DNA of 8,460 bases from Bryobacterales bacterium (GTDB lineage: Bacteria > Acidobacteriota > Terriglobia > Bryobacterales > Bryobacteraceae). The notes beneath the pieces were generated by a model. It had not been told where the DNA came from. It made no database searches and saw only the letters and a program-made list of their open reading frames with translations. This document shows, one piece after another, positions 1 through 7,259 of this stretch. Position 1 is the first letter of the stretch. Every line of letters begins with the position of its first letter. The DNA is taken from positions 1 through 8,460 of the forward strand of contig JAEUQE010000306.1 in NCBI GenBank assembly GCA_016789785.1. Direction: 5' to 3'. Made by a program: the position numbers and the translations under genes.

Positions 1-1643
1 AGAATGTCGCGATCGAGCACGATGAAGTCCGCGAGTTTCTTCGGCTCAATCGAGCCCTTTTCTTTCTCCTCGAACGTGAGGAACGCATTCTGAATCGTGT
101 AGAGCCGGATCGCCTGCTCGCGAGTGATCCGCTGCTCGGGATGCAGTACTTCCTTGGTCCAGCGCGGTTGGCGAGTCAGCGCGATCCACATGCCGAAGAA
201 TGGATTGTAGGGATTGATGGAGCGGAACCCGCCGACCTTCTGCATGTGGTCAGAGCCGCCCCCAACCATCACCCCTTGGTCAAACAGCGTCTTGTAGGGC
301 TGGAAGTAGGCAAGGCGGTCGTATCCGAACTGCTTCAGTAGCGTCGCGCCATCGCGCTCCAACCACGCGGGCTGCAGGTCGGCGACCACGCCAAGCTTTT
401 TCATCCGCTGAATCGCTTCCAGCGTCATAAAGTTCGAATGCGTAATGCAGGGCCGGCCATCACGCACGGGCATCTCTTTGTTGATGCGCTCATAGGCGTC
501 GACCATCGCAGTCACCGCGCCATCGCCCACGGAGTGCGCGGTGGGTTGCAAGCCGCTCTTCAGAGCGAGCTTGAAGATCTCGTACAGCTTGTCAGGCTCA
601 ATGTATCGCATGCCACGATAAGCGGGGTCCGTGATCGAGTACACCTGGCTCACGCCCCATGGCTTCAACATGTAGGCGCTGCCTGTGAGCATGCCTCCAT
701 CGAGATATACCTTGATCGCGCGAAGCCACAGCCGGTTGTCATAGCGATGCAACGGGCTCTTCACCGCGCCTTCGATGCGGGCGCGAATCTTGTCCATGGT
801 GGTGTGCGGGTCGACGGAGAGATTGAGGAAGATGCGGACGTTGAGATCGCCGGAATCGCGCAGTTTCCGGTACAGCTCAACAGCTTCATCATCGGCGTCC
901 CGATCGGCGATCGACGTCAAGCCGACGGCGTTGTAGTCCTTCACAAGAATCTTGATCTGTTCGAGCTTGTCCTTCTCGGCCGGCGTGGGGCCACTGGGCT
1001 TGTACTTGATAAAGCGCGCGCAGCTTCGCAGGATGCCGGTGAGTTCGCCGCTCGCGTCTTTCTCCAGGCGGCAGGGTGCGCCGTCAGTGACCTTGAAGTT
1101 GCGATCGATGCCGCTGAGCTTGAGCGCGAGCGAATTCACGGATGCGTCGGGACCCGTGCGGAATACGACAGGATGTTTCGGCGCCACCTTGTCGAGTTCG
1201 CTGCGAGTGGGGAAGCGCTGTTCGCGCAGGCGCGTCACGAAGACCTGCGAGACGAAGATCCATTCGCCTTCGCGTAGCGCCTTCGCCCGGCTGGCGATGT
1301 AGCGCAAGACATCATCAATGGTTTCCATGTCGGGCACGGGATGCGCCCACTCATACATCGCCGCATCGGAAGCATGCGTGTGCGAATCGATGAGGCCGGG
1401 GAGAACGGTGCGCCCTTGAAGGTCGACTTTGCGTGTGCCGCCCGCGGCTAACCGCATCACGGCGTCGCGAGATCCAACTGCGATGATGCGATCGCCTCGC
1501 AGGGCCATCGCATCGGCGATTTCGAAGCGGCTGTTCACCGTGATGATCTTGCCGTTGAAGAAGACTGCGTCTGGTGACTGCGCGGCGGCAATGCCGGCAA
1601 TGCACAGGAACGGCAGCAGGAGATATTTCAGTGACTGCAGCAT
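1..1643 (-). CDS. YtcJ-like metal-dependent amidohydrolase (amidohydrolase family 3), exported; C-terminus cut by window edge
   Basis: About 547 residues are visible; the reading frame stays open to base 1. The start ATG (1643-1641) gives a clear signal peptide: hydrophobic residues 6-20 ending in AAAQ, so the enzyme is probably periplasmic or secreted. The metal-dependent hydrolase barrel follows. Its landmarks are the LPGLIDSHTH strand-1 motif (His88, His90), KVYLDGG (Lys311, strand-4 position), TAHSVGDGAV (His370), ITHSN (His402) and GGGSD (Asp465). The frame ends in KLADFIVLDRDI, the small beta-domain return seen near the C-terminus of this family, so only some 20-30 residues are probably missing. 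Family members hydrolyse N-substituted formamides and other amide or cyclic-amide bonds; the substrate here cannot be read from sequence. No Shine-Dalgarno sequence precedes the ATG. The gene is divergent from the receptor gene at 1744. The family call is secure, the substrate unknown. Confidence 0.93.
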   Translation of the reverse strand, partial: MLQSLKYLLLPFLCIAGIAAAQSPDAVFFNGKIITVNSRFEIADAMALRGDRIIAVGSRDAVMRLAAGGTRKVDLQGRTVLPGLIDSHTHASDAAMYEWAHPVPDMETIDDVLRYIASRAKALREGEWIFVSQVFVTRLREQRFPTRSELDKVAPKHPVVFRTGPDASVNSLALKLSGIDRNFKVTDGAPCRLEKDASGELTGILRSCARFIKYKPSGPTPAEKDKLEQIKILVKDYNAVGLTSIADRDADDEAVELYRKLRDSGDLNVRIFLNLSVDPHTTMDKIRARIEGAVKSPLHRYDNRLWLRAIKVYLDGGMLTGSAYMLKPWGVSQVYSITDPAYRGMRYIEPDKLYEIFKLALKSGLQPTAHSVGDGAVTAMVDAYERINKEMPVRDGRPCITHSNFMTLEAIQRMKKLGVVADLQPAWLERDGATLLKQFGYDRLAYFQPYKTLFDQGVMVGGGSDHMQKVGGFRSINPYNPFFGMWIALTRQPRWTKEVLHPEQRITREQAIRLYTIQNAFLTFEEKEKGSIEPKKLADFIVLDRDI

Positions 1644-1652
1644 GACGGTTGG

Positions 1653-1658
1653 ATTATA
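1653..1658 (-). promoter_or_regulatory. Putative -10 box (TATAAT) for the amidohydrolase gene
   Basis: The minus strand reads a perfect TATAAT whose last base is only 9 bases before the ATG. A start site 6-8 bases downstream would leave a leader of zero to about three bases. That fits the absence of any SD-like sequence and suggests a leaderless transcript. No good -35 hexamer is visible at 16-18 bp spacing (the best I see is TCACGC or GTCACG). A single hexamer match is weak evidence on its own. Confidence 0.4.
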
Positions 1659-1699
1659 CATTGATGGCGGTTGCGCGTGACGAGTGGCTTTGATAGCAT

Positions 1700-1732
1700 C
1701 CTCCGGCATTGGGTGTTCGTTTCCCAAGGAGG
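1700..1732 (+). promoter_or_regulatory. Leader hairpin that sequesters the ribosome binding site of the Oar-like receptor gene
   Basis: CCTCC (1700-1704) pairs with GGAGG (1728-1732), and TTGGG (1709-1713) pairs with CCCAA (1723-1727). This gives ten base pairs, a four-base bulge (GGCA, 1705-1708) and a nine-base loop (1714-1722). The right arm contains the whole SD sequence AAGGAGG (1726-1732), so all seven SD bases are paired when the hairpin forms. This would lower translation until it is opened by temperature, a ligand, a protein or upstream translation. The pairing is read directly from sequence; the regulatory role is inferred and depends on the transcript starting upstream of 1700. Confidence 0.5.
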
Positions 1733-1743
1733 CTAACTTGAGG

Positions 1744-4700
1744 ATGTTTCTTCGCACCACGTTGGTGCTCTGTCTACTCGCGCTGCCTTTCGTAACGTGG
1801 GCGCAAATCGGCACATCGACACTCACGGGCCGGGTGACCGATTCCACTGGGGCAGTGGTTCCACAAGTGCAGGTTACCGTTGTTCAAACCAGCACAAACT
1901 TCACACAAAACACTCTGACAAATGAGGAGGGCATCTATCGCGTGCTCTCTCTTCAACCTGGCGTTTACCGGGTCACATTTGAAGCGCAGGGATTCAAGAA
2001 AGCGATTCGTGAAAACGTAGAGCTGCGCACTGGCGACACGCTGGCGGTCGATATGGCGATGCAGATCGGAAGCGTCGCGGAGTCGATTGAAGTGAGCGGC
2101 GGCGTTGCGCTGCTCGAAACAGAAACTTCGGCGACGGGATCGGTGGTGAGTGGCGAGGTGCTTTACGATATGCCGCTCTATCAGCGATTCATCAACTCGA
2201 CGATGAACATTGTTCCTGGCATGACCACTGGCGGCTATGCCTACGGCGGCGGTCTTGGCGCATATCACCTGGCCGGGCAACGCGCGGGGGCGATCGGTAT
2301 TTTCGAAGACGGCGTGAACGGCAATGATCAGGGCGCCGGCACGGAAACGACCAAGCCGATTCAGAACTCGATTGCCGAAGTGAAGGTGCTCACCACGGTA
2401 CCGCCCGCCGAGTATGGACACTCCGCGGGTGGCGTGATCAGCGCCGTGAAGAAAAGCGGCAGCAATGAGTATCACGGCATGGGCTCGTTCTATGGACGCA
2501 CGCGGCGCATGCAGCATCGCCTGTTCTTTGACAGGCTGCGCACCTCACAGCCGAGTCCGGGAAGACCAAACGGTCTGCCGACGTTCTTCATGATGCCGGA
2601 TGCAAACCTGAGCGGCCCCGTGTCGATTCCGAAGGTCTACAACGGGAAGAACCGCACGTTCTTCTTCCTGGGCTTCCAGCGTTTGCATGAAAAGAAAGTG
2701 GCGCAGGTGGACGCAGGCGTGCCGAGCCTGGACATGCGGCGCGGCGATTTCAGCGCGGCGGGAATCAATCGGATTTTCGATCCCGCCAGCACGCGTCAGG
2801 TAAACGGAGCGTGGACTCGCGATGTCTTCCCTGGCAACGTGATTCCGCAATCGCGCATCGATCCCGTCGCGCGCAAAGTGCTGGAGTTCGATCCCTGGCA
2901 GTTGCCGAATCGCGCTGGTGGCATGACGTCCACGGGCGCAACGGGCAACTATCTCGCGGATGAATTCGCGCGAGTGTTCCTGGATGACTACAATCTGCGC
3001 CTGGATCACCAGTTCAACTCCGCGTTCAAGATCTACTACTCATGGACCGACAATCGCTACAGCGGCTTCCAGCGGCCATGGAACATTCGCGAAGACCGCC
3101 CGGACTTCGACCATCTGCGCGGGAACTTCTCGCCGTCGCGGAATCAGTTGATGTCGTTTGGCAAGACCTACATTCTGTCGCCGTCGGTGGTGAACGATGC
3201 GCGCGTGGGATACACGAGGCGGTTCTCGGAACTGCAAGTGACGAACTTTGGGAAGAACTGGGCGCAGCAGCTTGGGATTCCCAACGTCAACGCGGAACTG
3301 ATGCCTGCATTCGGACCCGCGGGCGACAACGGCATCACACCGTCGTCGATCTATGGGCTGAGCGGCGCTGCACCGAACCGCAATGTGAACGAGACAGTGT
3401 CGTTCCGCGATGACCTTTCCTACATTCGCGGAAAGCACGCCTTCAAGATGGGCTATGAACTACTGCGCTTCCGGTTGAACTCGGCGGTGCTCGCGAACCC
3501 GGTGCGCTTCGATTTCGGAGGTTCGACGACTGGCCTGGAGGCGACCGGCATCGCGACAGGCAACACAGGGAGTCCGTTCGCCGGGTTCCTCACAGGCTAC
3601 GTGACGGCAGCGACGTTCACATCCGAGCTGACAAGCTGGCTGCCACGATCGTCGATTCACAGCTTCTATTTCCAGGATGACTGGAAACTGACTCCGACGC
3701 TGACCGTCAACGCCGGCCTTCGCTACTCCAATGAGAGCCCGTTCAGCACGAAGTACGGCTTGATGAGCCAGTTCGATCCGAATGGCCGCGATGCCTTGAC
3801 GGGGCGCACGGGCGCGATCATCCACCCGACGACAGGCTTGAACCGGCGCGACAACAACAACTTCAATCCACGGCTTGGTCTGGCATGGCATCCGCTGGAG
3901 AAGTGGGTGTTCCGCGGCGGATTCGGCTTCTACACGGTGGACGTGAAGTTCCCCGCGGGCCGCGAAATGTATGACGAGTATCAGGGCATCGCATTGCAGC
4001 AAGCCGCGCCCGGCAACCCGACGCCGATCTACCAGATCAGCCGCGGTACGGCCCCGCCCGCGGCGAACATCGTGAATGGCGTGGCGCCATTCGTCGGCAC
4101 CAACTTCGGCGGCCGCAACATCAGCTACTGGGATCCGAATCTGCGCAATCCGTATGCGATCAACTGGAATGCCAGTGTACAGCACGAGTTCACACGGGAC
4201 TACCTGATGGAATTCAGCTACCAGGGTTCGGGCAGCGTCGGCTTGATCGAGCGTTGGGAACTGAACACCTTCGGCGCCGACTTCTTCGCAGGCAACCGTG
4301 CGCAACAAATGGCGGTGAACGCAGCGGCCCAGAATTTCCGGCCGTTCCCGCACATTGGGAACATCACGATGCGCTCGAACTTCGGCCATTCGACGTTCCA
4401 TTCGGGCACGGTGAAATTGGAGAAGCGGATGTCGCAGGGTTTGTATTTCATGACCTTCTACACTTTCTCCAAGGCACTCAACAGCGCAGACACGGACAAC
4501 GCAGGCGGAGGTGTGGCGCCGGTTCAGAATCGCAACCTTGAGAAAGGGCGCGCGGGTTACGATCGCAACCATCGCTACATCGGCACCATCAACTACGAAC
4601 TGCCATTTGGCAAGGGGAAGCGCTTCCAAAGCGGCAATCGCGTGGCGAACTGGCTGATGGGCGGCATGGAAATCAGTTGGATCCAGACGATCGAGTCGGG

Positions 4701-5172
4701 CAATCCGCTGAACTTCACGTTCGTCAATGCGCCAACCAACAACTACTATCCGGGTTTCGCTGGTGCTCGCCGGCCGAATCTGGTGGGTACGCCGGTGTAC
4801 GACTTCAGCAAGTGGAACAATGGAGGCGGCGATCGCTTCGTAGAAGTGAACCGTCCCGCCGTGATCGACATGGGCGCCTTTGCACCACCCGCCGAATTTA
4901 CGCCGGGTAATGCGGGCCGCAACATCATCACCGGACCGCGCCTGGTGTGGGCACAGACTTCCGTGCAGAAGAACTTCACCATTCGCGAAAAGGCTCGCGC
5001 GCAAATCCGCTGGGACATGCAAAACACGTTGAAGACCTTCAACTTCACGGGTCCTGGCACTACGGTGGACTTCCGTAATCCGCAGACATTCGGCAAGCTG
5101 CGTGACGACCCGCGCACGGCGTCACTCGGCGGTCAACCCCTGATGAACATCACGCTGATGGTGCAATTCTAG
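1744..5172 (+). CDS. Oar-like TonB-dependent outer-membrane receptor with carboxypeptidase-regulatory-like domain
   Basis: A 1142-residue outer-membrane protein. Residues 1-20 are a signal peptide (MFLRTTLVLCLL...TWA, cut before Q21). Residues about 25-105 form a CarboxypepD_reg-like beta-sandwich (LTGRVTDSTGAVVP, then NEEGIYRVLSLQPGVYRV). A plug-like region follows to about residue 250, with IQNSIAEVKV, then AEYGHSAGGV and KSGSNEYHG, hallmarks of the Acidobacteria Oar-like family. The remainder is a large beta barrel with many alternating aromatic strands, including GKHAFKMGYE and NPYAINWNASVQHEF. It ends in Phe (TLMVQF), the usual BAM recognition residue. No obvious TonB box was found. Such receptors are thought to import or bind large or polymeric substrates; the ligand here is unknown. 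An in-frame GTG at 1684 would extend the frame by 20 residues, but that extension has no SD and would precede the signal peptide. ATG 1744 or TTG 1738 is preferred because AAGGAGG lies at 1726-1732. Confidence 0.93.
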   Translation: MFLRTTLVLCLLALPFVTWAQIGTSTLTGRVTDSTGAVVPQVQVTVVQTSTNFTQNTLTNEEGIYRVLSLQPGVYRVTFEAQGFKKAIRENVELRTGDTLAVDMAMQIGSVAESIEVSGGVALLETETSATGSVVSGEVLYDMPLYQRFINSTMNIVPGMTTGGYAYGGGLGAYHLAGQRAGAIGIFEDGVNGNDQGAGTETTKPIQNSIAEVKVLTTVPPAEYGHSAGGVISAVKKSGSNEYHGMGSFYGRTRRMQHRLFFDRLRTSQPSPGRPNGLPTFFMMPDANLSGPVSIPKVYNGKNRTFFFLGFQRLHEKKVAQVDAGVPSLDMRRGDFSAAGINRIFDPASTRQVNGAWTRDVFPGNVIPQSRIDPVARKVLEFDPWQLPNRAGGMTSTGATGNYLADEFARVFLDDYNLRLDHQFNSAFKIYYSWTDNRYSGFQRPWNIREDRPDFDHLRGNFSPSRNQLMSFGKTYILSPSVVNDARVGYTRRFSELQVTNFGKNWAQQLGIPNVNAELMPAFGPAGDNGITPSSIYGLSGAAPNRNVNETVSFRDDLSYIRGKHAFKMGYELLRFRLNSAVLANPVRFDFGGSTTGLEATGIATGNTGSPFAGFLTGYVTAATFTSELTSWLPRSSIHSFYFQDDWKLTPTLTVNAGLRYSNESPFSTKYGLMSQFDPNGRDALTGRTGAIIHPTTGLNRRDNNNFNPRLGLAWHPLEKWVFRGGFGFYTVDVKFPAGREMYDEYQGIALQQAAPGNPTPIYQISRGTAPPAANIVNGVAPFVGTNFGGRNISYWDPNLRNPYAINWNASVQHEFTRDYLMEFSYQGSGSVGLIERWELNTFGADFFAGNRAQQMAVNAAAQNFRPFPHIGNITMRSNFGHSTFHSGTVKLEKRMSQGLYFMTFYTFSKALNSADTDNAGGGVAPVQNRNLEKGRAGYDRNHRYIGTINYELPFGKGKRFQSGNRVANWLMGGMEISWIQTIESGNPLNFTFVNAPTNNYYPGFAGARRPNLVGTPVYDFSKWNNGGGDRFVEVNRPAVIDMGAFAPPAEFTPGNAGRNIITGPRLVWAQTSVQKNFTIREKARAQIRWDMQNTLKTFNFTGPGTTVDFRNPQTFGKLRDDPRTASLGGQPLMNITLMVQF

Positions 5173-5195
5173 GGAAAACTCACTTTCGAACCTCC

Positions 5196-5236
5196 AGGGG
5201 CAAGAGCGGACGGAAGTCCTCTCTTGCCCCTTGTCT
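5196..5236 (+). terminator. Rho-independent terminator of the receptor gene
   Basis: Twenty-three bases after the receptor stop codon, AGGGGCAAGAG (5196-5206) pairs perfectly with CTCTTGCCCCT (5221-5231). After one C/T mismatch, GGAC (5208-5211) pairs with GTCC (5216-5219), closing a GGAA loop of GNRA type. The stem is followed by a T-rich tail (TTGTCTTT, 5231-5238). This separates the receptor transcript from the cytochrome operon downstream. No convincing promoter was found in the remaining spacer (5239-5370). Confidence 0.82.
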
Positions 5237-5370
5237 TTGCCGGCAGCAATCCTAACCACTTCCTTACCAGACCTTAACTCCGGGCCTCGGAATTCCTCGC
5301 GTCTCATGGTGAGGGCGATGATTCAGCAGTAGCAGCATCGCCGTTCCAATGACGCACGGGAGTTGTCTCA

Positions 5371-5910
5371 ATGAGATTGAGGAGAGTTGTCCTCGCGGGA
5401 GCCCTCGCAGGCTTGATTTTCGCAACCGTTCAGATCCGAGCCACGTCTGCTAGGCAAAACCCACAGGTGTGGGGGGAACGCACGATTCAGTTGAATACGG
5501 AGATGCCGGAGCCTGTTCGCCAGATCTTCGCGCAGGCTTGCAAGAATTGTCACTCCTATGAAACGGAGTGGCCCTGGTATGCGAAGATCGCGCCCGTCTC
5601 GTGGGTGGTTGCCAGCGACGTGGAACGGGCGAGGAAGGCGCTGAATCTCTCTGACTGGTCGATCACCAATGGCCGCAGGCCCGGGCTTGCGATTGGCGCG
5701 TTGACGGCCGCCTGCGAAGGTGTGCGGACCGGAAGAATGCCTCCCCAGCCATACCGGCTGCTTCACCCCGAGAGCCGGATGGATGCAAAGGACGTTGCCG
5801 TGTTCTGCCAGTGGACTGCCGCGGAAGTGATGCGGCAGGCGCGGACCAGAAGGACTGGCATTCAGAAAAGTTGGTACTTCCCGTACGATCGTGCATCTTT
5901 TAAGAAATAA
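5371..5910 (+). CDS. Haem_bd-type c-type cytochrome, membrane-anchored or exported
   Basis: A 179-residue protein. Residues 6-21 are a hydrophobic signal or anchor segment after a basic start (MRLRR). The Haem_bd-domain signature follows: a single haem motif CKNCH (Cys57, Cys60, His61) in the family context CHSYETEWPWY, then KIAPVSWVVASDVERA and LNLSDW. Later come GRMPPQPYRLLHP (Met123 and His132 are candidates for the distal axial ligand) and a Trp-containing helix near 148. The domain is known to bind one covalent haem and act outside the cytoplasm; the redox partner is not known. The start is supported by GGGAG (5358-5362), eight bases upstream. Only 21 bp separate it from the next gene, which also encodes an exported CxxCH protein, so the two are probably co-transcribed. 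The protein is somewhat longer than the minimal domain, with a basic C-terminal tail (RTRRTGIQKSWYFPYDR). Confidence 0.88.
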   Translation: MRLRRVVLAGALAGLIFATVQIRATSARQNPQVWGERTIQLNTEMPEPVRQIFAQACKNCHSYETEWPWYAKIAPVSWVVASDVERARKALNLSDWSITNGRRPGLAIGALTAACEGVRTGRMPPQPYRLLHPESRMDAKDVAVFCQWTAAEVMRQARTRRTGIQKSWYFPYDRASFKK

Positions 5911-5931
5911 CCAAAGGGAGTTGGATTAGCG

Positions 5932-7245
5932 ATGTTCCGTTTTCAAATAAAGAGTGGATTCCTACTCTGTGTTCTGGCGGCCTCTGCGTTCGCCAGCAGT
6001 GATGGCGCGCCGGAAGGTCATACCGGAGCGCCCGGCGAACAAAATTGCACTGCATGCCACATCGGCACCGTGAATTCGGGGCGCGGGCGGGTGCGTGTGG
6101 AGTTTCCCAGCAGCGGCTATACGCCCGGACAGCGGTCGCGAGTGCGCGTGATTCTGGAGGACCCGGCCGCCATGCGCTGGGGCTTCGAACTGACAGCGCG
6201 TTTGGAGAGCGCGGCGCAAACCCGCGCGGGTACTCTCGCCAGTAGCGATGGGAATACGGCGGTGACGTCGGGTGGTGGACTGCAATGGATCACGCACACC
6301 ACCGCGGGCACCCGCCGGGGCACTTCGGGTTCGGCAACGTTTGAGTTCGATTGGACCGCACCGGCCTCCGACGCCGGAGCCGTGGTCTTCTATGCCGCGG
6401 GCAATGCCGCGAACGGAAATGGCACCACGTCTGGTGACAGCATCTACACGACGTCGTTGCGCGTCGCGGCGGAAAGTGGCGGAGGCGCCCGGCCAACGTT
6501 CACTGCCGCATCGGTGGTGGATGCCTACACTGGGCGCGCGGGGATGGCCCCAGGAGCATGGGTGACGATCAACGGAACGGAACTCGCGGGGAGCGAGGCG
6601 AACTGGACTCCGGTTGGAGGCCGAACGCTTGATACCCGGCTCGGTGGAGTGACGGTGAGGGTGAATGACGTTGCAGCGGTGCTGTCGTTCGTCAGCCCCA
6701 CTCGCATCACTCTGCTGGTTCCGGGCAATACGCCAGAGGGCGACGTGCCCGTGGTGATCGAACGAGACGGAACTGCGGCGCCCGCGGTGAACGTGCGTGT
6801 CTCGCCGGTGCTGCCAGCAATTCACAGCGTTCCGGACTCCTCCGGGAATCGCTTCTTTGCGGCGGTGACGCCAGCGGGTGCGGGGACCAGCCTCTCGCTA
6901 CTGAATCCGCGAGGCTGGATCCTCGGGAATCCGGCTGTCGATACACGCGCGTTACGCGGTGTAAGAGCGGGCGAGGACATCGATATCTACGCGATCGGCC
7001 TCGGCAGGACGGAGGGCGAGACCACCACGGACCGTCTGTTCCCGAATCCGATCAACCTCTCTACGATGCCGTCGGTCCGTTTCGGAGAGACAGCCGCGAC
7101 TCCCGCGATGGCAGCCATGATTTCGCCAGGCTTGTATGTGGTTCGCGTGAAGGTGCCGGATTCATTGGCTGCCGGCGAGGTTCCGCTGGTGCTGGACTTC
7201 AGTGGCACCACGAGTTCTTCGAACGTGATTCTGCTGGTGCAGTAA
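5932..7245 (+). CDS. Exported choice-of-anchor V domain protein with CxxCH motif fused to a TIGR03437 (Solibacter-type) C-terminal domain
   Basis: A 437-residue protein. Residues 1-21 form a signal peptide ending AFA. Residues about 22-178 match the choice-of-anchor V (reeler-like) pattern: HTGAPGEQNCTACH with a CxxCH motif at Cys39/Cys42/His43, then GYTPGQ, WGFELTA, ITHTTAGT (His122), FDWTAPA and VVFYAAGNAANGNGTTSGD. After a Gly-rich linker (182-186), residues about 193-437 match TIGR03437: APGAWVTINGTELAG, LGGVTVRVND, LSFVSPTRITLLVP, then IYAIGLGRT and a final NVILLVQ. The CxxCH motif implies covalent haem attachment outside the cytoplasm; His122 or Met81 as distal ligand is only a guess. 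TIGR03437 has no assigned function and may serve display or adhesion at the surface. SD AAGGGAG (5914-5920) lies 11 bases upstream. It is the second gene of a likely operon with the Haem_bd cytochrome. Confidence 0.87.
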   Translation: MFRFQIKSGFLLCVLAASAFASSDGAPEGHTGAPGEQNCTACHIGTVNSGRGRVRVEFPSSGYTPGQRSRVRVILEDPAAMRWGFELTARLESAAQTRAGTLASSDGNTAVTSGGGLQWITHTTAGTRRGTSGSATFEFDWTAPASDAGAVVFYAAGNAANGNGTTSGDSIYTTSLRVAAESGGGARPTFTAASVVDAYTGRAGMAPGAWVTINGTELAGSEANWTPVGGRTLDTRLGGVTVRVNDVAAVLSFVSPTRITLLVPGNTPEGDVPVVIERDGTAAPAVNVRVSPVLPAIHSVPDSSGNRFFAAVTPAGAGTSLSLLNPRGWILGNPAVDTRALRGVRAGEDIDIYAIGLGRTEGETTTDRLFPNPINLSTMPSVRFGETAATPAMAAMISPGLYVVRVKVPDSLAAGEVPLVLDFSGTTSSSNVILLVQ

Positions 7246-7259
7246 GCGGATCGCACGCG

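Noticed and set aside
438..1277. Long plus-strand open frame (279 codons)
   Set aside because: It lies opposite the amidohydrolase, whose translation matches a known family with all metal ligands. The plus-strand product is His/Arg/Ala-rich with no recognisable domain, as expected of an antisense shadow in GC-rich DNA.
1774..2517. Minus-strand open frame of 247 codons
   Set aside because: Antisense to the signal peptide, CarboxypepD_reg domain and plug of the receptor; no family resemblance.
3460..5022. Very long minus-strand open frame (520 codons) antisense to the receptor
   Set aside because: The product is rich in Arg, His, Val and Ala without any domain, and the sense strand encodes a convincing beta barrel. 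Codon bias of the sense gene explains the lack of stops.
5306..5332. Eight-codon frame (MVRAMIQQ) in the 5232-5370 spacer
   Set aside because: No SD, no conservation evidence, and within chance expectation.
5314..5342. Inverted repeat GGCGATG / CATCGCC in the spacer before the Haem_bd gene
   Set aside because: Only seven pairs with a 15-base loop and no T-tract or SD involvement; not distinguishable from chance.
5962..6825. Minus-strand open frame of 287 codons
   Set aside because: Antisense to the choice-of-anchor V/TIGR03437 gene; low-complexity Arg/His/Ser-rich product.
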